Assembly: GCA_936450465.1 (NCBI GenBank) | Contig: OW388297.1 | Coordinates: forward strand, 58,594,581 to 58,658,580 | Origin: Gibbula magus | Lineage: Eukaryota; Mollusca; Gastropoda; Trochida; Trochidae | Direction: 5' to 3' | DNA length: 64,000 bases | Shown here: positions 1 through 8,112 of the stretch, piece after piece | Position numbering within the stretch: position 1 is the stretch's first letter | How the letters are laid out: every line of letters begins with the position of its first letter | Program-made: the position numbers and the translations under genes | The notes under the pieces: model-generated | Told to the model about the DNA's origin: nothing | The model's database searches: none | The model's input: only the letters and a program-made list of their open reading frames with translations

Positions 1-1
1 G

Positions 2-277
2 GTCCACATTGAGCAAGGTCTACCGTATCCTTGGACATTAGACATCTCAAATATCGAGTGGGGAAAACCTCGTCTTAAGGAGAGAATGTCAAAAAATACC
101 TTTATAAGGGTAGTGCAGCGACAGCACTTTCAAGCTGAGATAAACGCTTTAGAGTCTGAAAAGAAAGTTCAAATGAACTCTAAAATCTCAAAGTTTAGTC
201 CCTTTGTTGACTGTGATGGACTTTTGCATTTCGAGGTCGGATTCAGTTGTCAGAGTTGGCATATGACAGGCCCGTAG
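2..277 (+). pseudogene. BEL/Pao pol fragment, region leading into integrase
   Basis: The frame is open from base 2, so the fragment continues left of the window. It ends at TAG 275-277. The stretch VVQRQHFQAEINALES, followed by a basic spacer, SKFSPFVD and DGLL, is the linker typical of BEL/Pao polyproteins just before the integrase zinc-binding domain, where DGLLRVGGRL is usual. After DGLL this frame loses the match. The +1 frame from about 232 instead reads RGRIQLSELAYDRPV, resembling the expected continuation, so a frameshift lies near 225-232. The zinc-binding HHCC and the DDE integrase core do not follow. Family assignment is from motif recognition only. Confidence 0.65.
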
Positions 278-292
278 CAACAGGGGGGGTAA

Positions 293-388
293 GGGGGCTG
301 GGCTGAGAGTGTTGAGAATGGTGGTGTGAGACGTGGAAGGACTAGAAAGAGACCTATCCGGTTTGAAGATTACATATCTTATGATTAG
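293..388 (+). pseudogene. C-terminal tail of the same retrotransposon polyprotein
   Basis: An open stretch in the frame of position 320 ends with an arginine-rich tail (RRGRTRKRPIRFEDYI) and TAG 386-388. Short basic tails with a PxRFEDY-like motif are common at the extreme C-terminus of LTR-retrotransposon polyproteins. It lies only about 20 bp after the integrase-linker fragment, where several hundred codons of integrase would be expected, so an internal deletion joined the two ends. It could be coincidental because the piece is only about 31 codons. Confidence 0.45.
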
Positions 389-1030
389 GATCTTTACGTA
401 CAGAATCCGAAACTAAATGACTAGTTCTACTAGTGATGCATGTATAAATGTGTAGTTTGTTGTTCTACCAAAAACTGAGAGAGTATTGGTTTTATTTGGA
501 GTTAAAGGAGTGTATTGTATTTACAAATTTAGATCAACAGGTATATTAGGTTATACCGTGTATCCATGATATAGGACAGTCGATCTAAATTTATTTAGAT
601 TGTCTTATTTATAAATTTGTGGAGTATTTTTTATTTTGGCTTTGTTTTGTCTTTGTTTTATAAAAAAAATGTATAATATAAGAAGATAATTCATTTGGCC
701 AGTTTGTTTGGTGTTGGTTATTTTTATATGAAGCGTTGTAAAATAGATGAGCCGAAACGAATGATTCTGTAAAGTCGTATTTTCGGTCGATTGTCTATAA
801 CAATGAAGTTTATGACAATGCTCTTCAACTTCAGTTTATTCTTGAAAAAACACCTTTGGTGGTATAAGAGTACATATTCATAATCATTCATATCATGTCA
901 TATTCATATTATTCATATATTCTGTCGGCGGGCAATGAGAGGGAAGAGAAGCAAAGTCAAACAGAGTCTGTGCTGCAGAATGACTTACTGTCTTAGCTCA
1001 CAGATTAAATAAATTATCTAAGATTAAGAC

Positions 1031-1587
1031 AATATGTATTTGTATGTAGTGAGATGTTTTGATTATCAATTGCTTTGTCGGCGACTCACCTTTTTCATCT
1101 TCATCCGCAGCGGCTAATCTTCCAATCGTTGCTTACTTACCAGATTGCAGTTGCCGTTGTTGATGAAGTGCTTGGCACCTCAACATATAGTGAAACTCAT
1201 CACCAACTGCGGGTGAATAACATTATTTGCATAAACGTTCCTGTCTATAGAGCACATGTATGTGTCCATCTGCCACTCTCATCATGCATGCAGATAATGG
1301 ATAATAGTTCTAAATTTAAGAATAGGTAAATATATTACTTTCGACATTAAAAGGGATGGTTGAAAGGATGAATCTTGTTTATAGTATTTGTAATAAAATC
1401 CCTTCGAACTCTATTGAACTTCTCCAGTTGTGTAAGTTTTCATCCTATAGTATACATGTTCCACTGTTGAGGCTAACAAGGTGGTTGAGCAAATGATAGG
1501 ATTATCATATATTTCATTTAACCCACAGTGTGATAGTGTCCACACTGACGTTCCCTTGCCTCCCCCTCAAAGAAGCAACAGCATGGG
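1031..1587. other. Unassigned AT-rich DNA
   Basis: I see no gene or recognisable repeat here. An 84-codon frame at 1075-1329 begins at TTG, has no recognisable motif and no coding-like composition, and is taken as chance. Confidence 0.5.
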
Positions 1588-1741
1588 TAGTTGGCAATCA
1601 ATGGAACTCGGTATTATAATTAAAACGTAGGTTAAAAAAAACTACACCCTATATCAAATAGTTTGATATAGGCTTACGGGTTTTTTTTATCTACATTTTA
1701 TCTACGTTTTAACCATGCTATCGAGTTCCTTAGTTGGCAAT
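1588..1741. mobile_element. MITE-like foldback with 11-bp target duplication
   Basis: Element 1599-1730 (132 bp) folds back: it starts ATGGAACTCG and ends CGAGTTCCT. The arms pair again at AAAACGTAG/CTACGTTTT and, at the centre, CTATATCAAA/TTTGATATAG. It is flanked by a perfect direct repeat TAGTTGGCAAT at 1588-1598 and 1731-1741. An 11-bp duplication is long for hAT (8 bp) and far from Tc1/mariner (TA), and is within the 8-11 bp range of Mutator-like elements. No transposase is present. Confidence 0.7.
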
Positions 1742-1754
1742 GTGCGGACCTGTA

Positions 1755-1825
1755 CATGATGTGGCACAATGTGTTGGTCTTGTTGAGCAGTTGTTACACC
1801 GGTCAAGGTCGATCCCGTTTACTGG
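1755..1825 (+). mobile_element. Probable tRNA-derived SINE head
   Basis: A box-A-like TGGCACAATGTGTTGG (1762-1777) is followed about 45 bp later by a box-B-like GGTCGATCCC (1807-1816), the RNA polymerase III promoter spacing of tRNA-derived SINEs. It does not fold as a functional tRNA by eye, so a decayed SINE is more likely than a tRNA gene. The foldback at 1599-1730 inserted just upstream. Confidence 0.4.
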
Positions 1826-1993
1826 AAACCATGGGCTAGTCTCACGATGATCAAATAAGGACATCTGAACATTTCCTAAATTATTCTAATGGCGGATTTT
1901 GTTGTTTCATTATAACAATGTGGCCATATCCAAACAAAGATCGTCTGTGTCAGTGAACATGCCTTGTTTTGACATTTAATATAAAGAAAAAAA

Positions 1994-2110
1994 GAGGTGT
2001 GGTGAGGTGAGGTGAGATGAGAGGTATTTATATAAGCCATCAGGTTTGTTTACCGATCCAATGTTTTTCATGGAATAAAATACATTTAAAACAGGTGAGA
2101 TGAGATGTTT
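1994..2110 (+). repeat. GGTGAG/GAGATGAG simple-repeat patch
   Basis: A purine-rich run of GGTGAG/GAGATGAG units at about 1998-2022 recurs as GGTGAGATGAGATG at 2094-2107, some 75 bp on. A similar GAGATGAGTTGAGTTGAG followed by a T/A-rich stretch occurs once in every unit of the large array (14063-14082 in unit 1). Shared ancestry as a short interspersed repeat tail is possible but weak. Confidence 0.3.
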
Positions 2111-2239
2111 TTTTAAACACTGCTAATTCAGTTACATCACGACTGCTAGCATAATTGCAGGGTGGCTATGTATTGGAGTGAAACCTGCAAGCATTGACTG
2201 GAACTAGCGAAACATGGATGTACTGTGCTGAAATTCAGT

Positions 2240-2385
2240 GTAGCATTGCACCCAAACCTTACTGCGTGTAGAACAGTTACCTTCAACAAACAAAGTTGGG
2301 ATTCAAACCTTGGACCTCTCTGACCTTTACCTGGACCGAAATCCCCATTAACATCACAGCCCTTTACACACTGAGACTACCCTCC
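2240..2385 (-). mobile_element. Possible diverged tRNA-derived SINE, minus strand
   Basis: On the minus strand, 2309-2298 reads GGTTTGAATCCC, one change from the box-B consensus. About 45-55 bp upstream on that strand, GCTGTGATGTTAATGGGG (around 2363-2346) could be a decayed box A. The flanks are C-rich on the plus strand. No direct flanking repeats were identified, so limits are approximate. Confidence 0.35.
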
Positions 2386-2487
2386 CCCCAGCCCAGCCAC
2401 TACCCCCATCAATGGTAACAAGATTGGCAGAGGAGAGAGAGACAGGACAAGACCCCCACTCCAAAATACTTCCCTGGACAATACCCA

Positions 2488-2560
2488 GGCTGCTGGCCTC
2501 CACTGGCCATTATATTACAGAGCTTCTGGCCTGCACTGATCATTATATAATAGATAGCTC
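2488..2560. repeat. Two-copy tandem repeat of ~34 bp
   Basis: CTGGCCTCCACTGGCCATTATA is followed directly by the diverged copy CTGGCCTGCACTGATCATTATA. No function is evident. The 70-codon minus-strand frame over 2515-2727 has no recognisable domain and is ignored. Confidence 0.45.
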
Positions 2561-2983
2561 ATATAACCCCCAGCTCCAAGCATAACATCTGACCGATACA
2601 ATTGAGTGAAATTGCAAAAAATAAAATAAGCTCTATATTGCTTAATTTCTATGATACAAATATAATGAAAGTTGCTTTTGAAAGCTCTCGAAAACACCTT
2701 TTTACCATATATAATTATTGCTAACATTTTATGTTAGCATAATGTAAGCAAAATGGAAACCACAAAATGGGAAACCACTAAAATGTTTTCATTTGTAACT
2801 TTCTTACATTTTATTCAAAAGAACTTTTAGACTCTTGATATTCACTAAACATAGATGATATCCTCAAAAGTAGAGTGTTCTAGGGTCATTGGTTTCTGAG
2901 AAGAAAAATATATATGTTTATATGAACCCCTGCCAGAACCAAAGAATTAAAGATTTAGTAATGAAATTAATATACCCGGTAAG

Positions 2984-3074
2984 GATAACCCATGATACCG
3001 AGGATATGGTTAGGTTGTAGATCCTGACTATCAGGGTCTACAACCTTACCATATCCTCGGTATCATGGGTTATC
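2984..3074. repeat. Nearly perfect 91-bp inverted repeat
   Basis: The arms start GATAACCCATGATACC at 2984 and end GGTATCATGGGTTATC at 3074. Each arm is about 42-45 nt with roughly two mismatches around a tiny loop near 3027-3032. It could extrude as a cruciform or form a transcript hairpin. It is most simply a short MITE, but no target duplication is visible. Confidence 0.75.
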
Positions 3075-3134
3075 TGTATTATCAACCGTTTTTAAGTGTA
3101 AAACAGGCTTTTTACTTGTTATCGTGTTATATTG

Positions 3135-3180
3135 AGGATCTTGCGGATCCCTGGCGTTATATTGAGGATCTTTCGGTGAT
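3135..3180 (+). repeat. Short direct repeat (GTTATATTGAGGATCTT)
   Basis: The 17-mer GTTATATTGAGGATCTT occurs at about 3126-3142 and again at about 3155-3171, just upstream of the SINE-like head at 3240. It might be a remnant of a target or local duplication. Nothing else is apparent. Confidence 0.35.
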
Positions 3181-3239
3181 GTCAGCCTGTTAACAGCCGC
3201 GCTATATATGAGTTTCTTTTGTACCGTTGTTTCTCGTCT

Positions 3240-3315
3240 GTCCCCTTAGCGCCGTAGTCTGAGGCGTTGACTCATTAACTACAAGTGATGGTGGATACGG
3301 GTTCGAGACGCACTT
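3240..3315 (+). mobile_element. tRNA-derived SINE head
   Basis: Box A-like TTAGCGCCGTAGTCTGAGG (3246-3264) is followed by GCGTTGACTCATTAACTAC (anticodon-arm-like) and by box B-like GGGTTCGAGAC (3299-3309). A/B spacing is about 53 bp. The 'GTAGTCTGAGGCGTTG..CTCAT' layout resembles Leu/Ser-type tRNA heads used by many invertebrate SINEs. The acceptor stem is not maintained, so this is not called a tRNA gene. The body probably runs downstream, with an unclear end. Confidence 0.55.
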
Positions 3316-3925
3316 TCTGCAAAACTTTTGCTGTACATATTCTGTCGTAAACTTATGAAATTTTTCAAAATTAGTCTAAGTTAGTTTCTTCAGACATTTA
3401 CTTTCAAGCCGTCATCTTAACAGATATATCAGGGTTTACAATCATTATAATTCCTTCTAACAGTGTTTACAACTGTCTGTGTAAACCCTCCTGGAGGGAA
3501 TTACAAGGTTGTAAGTCCCTCGTACCGGGTGATACAGTTTAGAAAGATCGTATCAAGTATCACGTTATATGGCTGGTAGGTTGATAATAAATCATAATCT
3601 CCATCTTTTAAAGAAAACACTGCCCAGGAATCTGGATATCTCCTATTGCTGGTTCATGAGAAGAAGTCGTTTGAAGCTTTGAGGGTGAAACCCCTGCAAA
3701 GATCATATTTCATAATTTATCTAAACCAAATTTACAAATTCTACCTCCATCCTACAAAGATGTTAATGACAAAATTTCACATATCAAGCGCTTTCTGAGA
3801 AAAAGTCGCTTAAAGGTATTACATATAACGTCCCTGGCTGCCATATTTGTAGGTGTTGGAATTCATGATGAACAAACTGTGACCACCTAGCTGCCAGGTA
3901 CACATTCACCAAATTACAGCTTTGG
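3316..3925. other. Unassigned noncoding DNA with a small inverted repeat
   Basis: No gene is seen. AGGGTTTACA at about 3430 and TGTAAACCCT at about 3480 form a small imperfect inverted repeat. The rest is AT-rich without recognisable motifs. Confidence 0.45.
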
Positions 3926-3977
3926 AAACGACGGCCCATGCCATAAGCACATTGGGCCTTTCAGGCCTGATGAGCTA
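3926..3977 (-). mobile_element. 5' terminus of a Helentron-type element, truncated
   Basis: Read on the minus strand from 3977, it starts TAGCTCATCAGGCCTGAAAG and continues through GGCCC..GTGCTTATGGCATGGG. This is nearly the same as the first ~50 nt of the element at 6411 in the opposite orientation. Similarity stops after about 50 nt, and no 3' hairpin partner was found nearby, so it is a solo or truncated terminus. It sits about 60 bp past the stop codon of the death-domain exon. Confidence 0.65.
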
Positions 3978-4013
3978 AAAAAGTAATAAATAAATACAAA
4001 TAAAACAAAAGAT

Positions 4014-4019
4014 TTTATT
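4014..4019 (-). terminator. Polyadenylation signal AATAAA for the death-domain exon
   Basis: Plus-strand TTTATT reads AATAAA on the minus strand, 18 bp downstream of the TAA at 4040-4038. The 3' UTR would be very short and would end close to, or inside, the truncated Helentron terminus at 3977. Confidence 0.5.
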
Positions 4020-4037
4020 TCTATTTACATGAGTGAA

Positions 4038-4339
4038 TTAGCTATTGCTTCCTCTGGCCATTGGGAGAAGTGAAAGTGTGTCGGCGAGATCCCCTCGGCC
4101 AAGACCCACACAGGCATGAGCTAGGAGAGTGAGGGAGGCGGGGGGAGATGAGGCACTGGTGATCCACTTCCTGAGCATCTGGTACACGACCTCCTCCTGC
4201 CCCTCCACCTGGTAGTCCAGTTGCACTGTCTCAATCTCACCATCACTCAGCCCCAGACGACGTCCCAGCTTCCGCCAAGCACTGCCGATCTCACTAGCCA
4301 CTCTCTCCATGGCCTCCCGATCTGGCACTAAGCTGCAGT
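4038..4339 (-). CDS. Death-domain protein, 3'-terminal exon (partial gene)
   Basis: A 96-codon frame runs from 4328 to TAA at 4040-4038. Its first codon is GTG and the frame stays open upstream, with AG acceptors preceded by pyrimidines ('ctgtacttcag', 'ctgcag'), giving likely exon starts of 4332-4339. It is therefore read as a last exon, not a whole gene. The protein matches the six-helix death-domain fold seen in FADD, CRADD/RAIDD, PIDD and death-domain ankyrin/NLR-like proteins: AWRKLGRRLGLS (residues 17-28, core Trp18), a following IETV helix, YQMLRKW (49-55), and a C-terminal helix pair with LLAHACVGLGRGDLADTL (68-85). Death domains mediate homotypic adaptor contacts in apoptosis and innate signalling. 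The domain type is clear, but the parent protein is not. GC content is far above the flanks, supporting real coding. No upstream exon was recognised at higher coordinates, so it may belong to a gene with a long intron or be an orphaned exon. Confidence 0.75.
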
Positions 4340-4345
4340 CTGAAG

Positions 4346-4843
4346 TACAGATGGGGACATTTTAAAGTTAGCAGTACTCAATTGCTGTATCAAGTTTCAC
4401 ATAAATTCTAACATTTGAATATCTAAATTGGTCCGTTGAGCTGGCTCTGTAGTTCACATTTCAAAAGCTTCCCTCTGATCAGGTCTCGAATTCATAGCAA
4501 AGCAATTTTTTAAATACCCTGTCGTCCTAACCATGCCGTCATGTTTTTTTACTGATACTATATTAATAATTCCGCTCAACGAACCAATCAGATCGTTCGA
4601 ATGGGCATCGACTGAAGAGTAACGTTCATGGGAGAGATTTATGTGGTTGATTTTCGAGTTTGAAGAGCCATTTAAGTTAATTATCTTTGGAGTGACATAT
4701 GGTGCAAGTCAGCCGTTTTTCCGTTGAAACGTTTAATTGATAGGTAGTGCATTCATTTGTGAACGTCATTAATTCTTAGCATAACTTTTGACCTAATGAT
4801 GGACCCTTTGATTCGCAATATGGCTGCCCTGGCTCCTTTTCTC
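4346..4843. other. Unassigned DNA, possible intron of the death-domain gene
   Basis: No coding or repeat signature was found. If the minus-strand death-domain exon is real, this would be its upstream intron. Confidence 0.35.
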
Positions 4844-4905
4844 TTTTTGATATAGGGTGTAGGTTTTTTACCTATCTTTTATCTAAGTTTTAATTTCAAG
4901 TTCCT
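4844..4905. mobile_element. Half copy of the 1599-1730 foldback family
   Basis: TTTGATATAGGGTGTAGG, a T-run, then TATCTTTTATCTAAGTTTTAA and AAGTTCCT match the right arm of the foldback at 1599-1730 in order and spacing (TTTGATATAGG, T-run, TTTTATCTACGTTTTAA, GAGTTCC). The left arm is missing, so this is a truncated or solo arm. Confidence 0.55.
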
Positions 4906-5041
4906 GTGGTCAGCAGTCACAGACAGTCAATATATCAGAACCTCACTGGCTTAGTATCTTACACCACTAGGGAAAGTTATGTCCTTTGTTCTGACGAGTC
5001 TCTTTTCTGGATAACCGACTCTAACCTTGGTTATCTGCATG

Positions 5042-5340
5042 TGTTGAGGTAGGTTTTCTTGGTTATGTACGCGTCCGAGTCAGTTATTTGAAGGCTGTTA
5101 TATATTTGCCAAAACATTTTTATAAAACTCTCGGGCAGATACCGTACGTTCTTGGTTTCGCCTCAAACTTGGTATCTTACCCTCGAAAAATACACATTGG
5201 GAATTTTCGAATATTGCCTCTCGGCTTCGCCTCTAGTCAATATTCAAAACCTCCCAATGTCAGTTGGTATTCTGAATTTGAAAACTACCTAGAAATAACT
5301 ACCTTCAGTTAGTGCATAACCAAAATAACCTACCTCAACA
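5042..5340. mobile_element. Foldback/MITE with ~26-bp terminal inverted repeats
   Basis: The left end is TGTTGAGGTAGG (5042) followed by TTTTCTTGGTTATG. The right end is the reverse complement, CATAACCAAAATAACCTACC then TCAACA (ending 5340), about 24 of 26 positions matching. A second inverted pair lies inside (ACATTGGGAATTTTCGAATA at about 5193, and CAATATTCAAAACCTCCCAA at about 5238). No clear target duplication flanks it. A 74-codon frame inside is a by-product. Confidence 0.65.
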
Positions 5341-6410
5341 AATACAGTTGAAAGGTATGTCCATTGCTCTTGGACATTGCCTCTCAACATCCCTTGGATC
5401 ATATTGTGCTATCTGAGCATAAATAAAAGAGTTACAATATGGCAATACAGACATTGGAAAGAGAAAATACAACACACATTTGAAGCATTTAATTTTAGTG
5501 AACCACCGTTTTCAAATTACATGTTTGATTTTTGACATTTTCATGTGAATTGGCCGCGATCTTGTTCCACTATGTAGATCTACCATCAAACGGGTCTTCG
5601 TTCCTTGTAATGTTTTCAAATAGGTTCACAGAACTGAAAAAGAGCAGGAAAAGGTAAAACTGAGTCAATAAATATTGAAACATTAACACATTCAAATCCA
5701 AATTAAAATGAAAATGTGCACTTAGACATTAAAATATATTTAAGTATTGTGAACACCTAAGTTTTACGTTTTCCACGTTTAAACTGTTAAAAATGCCCCA
5801 AAACTAGATAGAAATGTGTGCAAACATTTACAGTACAAATAATTTTCACCCAACTTGCATATTCATCCATAACCGCCGAATATATTATAATTACTAGTTT
5901 CCAATTGAAATTGAGCAACATCATTATGCATGTATAGAAATCGAAACTACACGTCCCATTTACATGCATGGTAGTTATGGCCTATTTAAAGTTATCAAAC
6001 CAAATTTGTCTTTGTCTGTTCAACATAGATTCCAAAATTAACATTGTCGGGAAACAATCGCAGTGCATTGTCTGGTTTTCGATCAGAAATATGTTTTGCC
6101 TTCATATCGTAAACATACTGAGTCGACTATCATCAAAATGGTAGTCGGTAACAGTCAGTACTCGATAAATTACATCATCTATAACGTTTGGAATATGTGA
6201 CCAACAACACAACAGTTTAAATACATAAAACTACAGTAGAGAGTTGTAAGCGTCACATGACAATATTTCAGTCACTATACTGCGGGAAATATTTGATTTT
6301 CTTGCTTACATATATAACATAACGAATTGTAAAACCTACTGATTTGTTATGTTAATCTTTAATTCGTACTTCACAAGCATTTCTTTACTGCAGTGGTACT
6401 CACCTTTTAT
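5341..6410. other. Unassigned AT-rich DNA
   Basis: About 1.07 kb without recognisable genes, tRNA-like promoters or clear repeats. The 60-codon minus-strand frame at 5787-5969 has no domain or coding composition. Confidence 0.5.
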
Positions 6411-6500
6411 TAGCTCATCAGGCCTGAAAGGCCCGATGGGCTTATGGCATGGGATGGCGTCCGTCCATCCGTCTGTCCGTAAACTTTTCGCTTTTTCGAC

Positions 6501-6980
6501 TTCTTCTCCAGAACCACTGGGTCTAGGTAGCTGAAATTTTGTATACAGACTCCTTGGGCAATGGGGATTCTAAATTGTAGATTTAGTGATCCAGTGACCC
6601 CAAATAAGGGCCTCACAGGCCATGACCTAAAATTCTATTTTCTTCTTCTTCTCCAGAACGAAAAGACCTAGGAGGCTGTTATGTTGTGTAAAGAGTCTTT
6701 AACCAATGGAGATTCTAAATTGTAGATTTGGTGACCCTGTGGTCACCAAATAAGGGCCTCACAGGCCATTACCTAAAATCCTGTTTTCATCAGTTTCTCC
6801 GGAACAAAAAGACCTAGAAGGTTGTAATATTGTGTGCAAACTCTTTAGCCAATGGGAATTCTAACTTGTAAATTTGGTGACCCTGTGACCCCAAATATGG
6901 GCCACAGCCTAAAAAACCCTTTGAAATTGAATTTTGAACTGATATTTTATGTGCACTTCAAACAATTTTTCCCTAATAAA
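6501..6980 (+). repeat. Internal ~145-bp tandem repeat block 1
   Basis: Three diverged units start at about 6504 (TTCTCCAGAACCAC), 6649 (TTCTCCAGAACG) and 6795 (TTCTCCGGAAC), each continuing GACCTAG..AGG..TGT, CCAATGG.GATTCTAA, TTGGTGACCCTGTG and GGCCTCACAGGCC. Spacing is 145-146 bp. The block ends with a tail containing CCTTTGAAATTGAATTTTGA at about 6918. Confidence 0.75.
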
Positions 6981-7316
6981 ATACCTGAGAGAGAGTCATC
7001 TCATCTTTTAGATATGTGAGTCCTAACTTGGGTTTGAGAAATGCAGAATTGAGAAAAAAAGTAACTTTGCAGTTAATCTTATTTAGTAGGAATGTGAAAT
7101 ATATGTCGACTTAACATTACAATCTACATTGTGGACATGTTTCTCAAATTGATGTAATCAATGTGAAATGAGAACTATTGAATAGCCTATGAACTGAATA
7201 TTGTGACAAGCCACAAAGGAATAAATTGAAGAGGAGTTAAGAATTCTTTTATTTTACATGAGATATGTGAACTGCATATGACTGGTGATGAAATGATAAG
7301 ATAAGACTATTTTCAT

Positions 7317-7700
7317 TTTCTTCTCCAGAACAAAAAGACCTTGAAGGCTGTCATGTTGTGTAAAGAGTCTTTAGCCAATGGAGATTCTAAATTGTAGATT
7401 TGGTGACCCTGTGGCCCAAAATAAGGGGCTCACAGGCCATTACCTAAAATCCTGTTTTCATCTGTTTCTCTGAAACAAAAAGACCTAGAAGGCTGTAATA
7501 TTGTGTGCAAACTCTTTAGCCAATGGGGATTCTAACTTGTAAATTTGGTGATCCTGTGACCCCAAATATGGGCCACAGCCTAAAAAAACCCTTTGAAATT
7601 GAATTTTGAACTGATATTTTATGGCACTTCAATCAAATTTTCCCTAATAAACAAAACATAAAAATCTATTTTCATCTTCTTCTCCAGAACAAACTAGAAG
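7317..7700 (+). repeat. Internal ~145-bp tandem repeat block 2 (second copy of block 1)
   Basis: Units start at about 7321 and 7466, with a partial third at 7679 ('ttctccagaacaaac'). The CCTTTGAAATTGAATTTTGA tail of block 1 recurs at about 7591, so units plus tail were duplicated as one segment, separated from block 1 by about 340 bp of unrelated DNA. Confidence 0.7.
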
Positions 7701-8112
7701 GAATATTGCGTTCAGAATGTTTAGATGTTTGGATGAAAAGGCTAAGAACCAATAAAATTGTGCAAAGATTATTTAGCCAAGGTGATTCTAAATTGTACTA
7801 TGTACCATGAGATTCATCACATTGCCTGTTCTCTCTAAGCCTTATACAGTTAGATCAGTGATGCCAGTGTTTTGTGCAAGGCAGAGGCTATTACATAATT
7901 TGGCTGTAAAAGCACAGCTGGCTTGTAACCAGAGCCAAGGGGTCAGCATATTGCATAATCTCCTGTGTGTTGACCTTGCTGAGTGCTCTCTCTCACTTTC
8001 AAGACGAAGATTTGTCATGGCTAGGGATTATGCATTATATTGAGACAATATGTTTCTGTCTTCATCATCAAACAATATAAACCCTGATGAGCTACAGAGC
8101 CCATGGCTCTTT

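Larger units (their letters stand above)
1..1030 (+). mobile_element. BEL/Pao-type LTR retrotransposon, 3' remnant
   Basis: The left edge holds the end of a retrotransposon pol reading frame (2-277), then a short C-terminal tail (293-388) ending in TAG, then about 640 bp of AT-rich noncoding DNA that could be the 3' LTR. An AATAAA lies near 1007-1012 and the sequence reads 'aagaca' near 1030, as a polyadenylation site and LTR end might. The LTR limits are guesses: the 5' LTR is outside the window, so termini cannot be compared. The element is dead, with a frame change near 230 and most of the integrase missing. Confidence 0.6.
6411..8112 (+). mobile_element. Complete-looking non-autonomous Helentron-type element
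   Basis: The 5' end follows a T and is a 31-nt palindrome: arm AGCTCATCAGGCCT (6412-6425), loop GAA, arm AGGCCCGATGGGCT (6429-6442). The first 12 nt, TAGCTCATCAGG, recur inverted as CCTGATGAGCTA at 8083-8094. A perfect hairpin, AGAGCC-CAT-GGCTCT, follows at 8096-8110, then a T-run. Known Helentron/HLE2 elements have this 5' terminus / inverted subterminal copy / 3' hairpin order and insert between two Ts. No Rep-helicase is encoded, so it would depend on an autonomous relative. The interior holds a CGTCC/GTCCGT-rich head and repeated 'ttctccagaac' blocks. Several short frames inside are not genes. Confidence 0.7.

Noticed and set aside
5088..5312. 74-codon frame within the foldback at 5042-5340
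   Set aside because: It starts at TTG and is produced by the inverted-repeat sequence itself.
7807..8043. 78-codon frame inside the element at 6411-8112
   Set aside because: It lies in the 3' part of a non-autonomous element, has no Rep or helicase motif and no recognisable domain.
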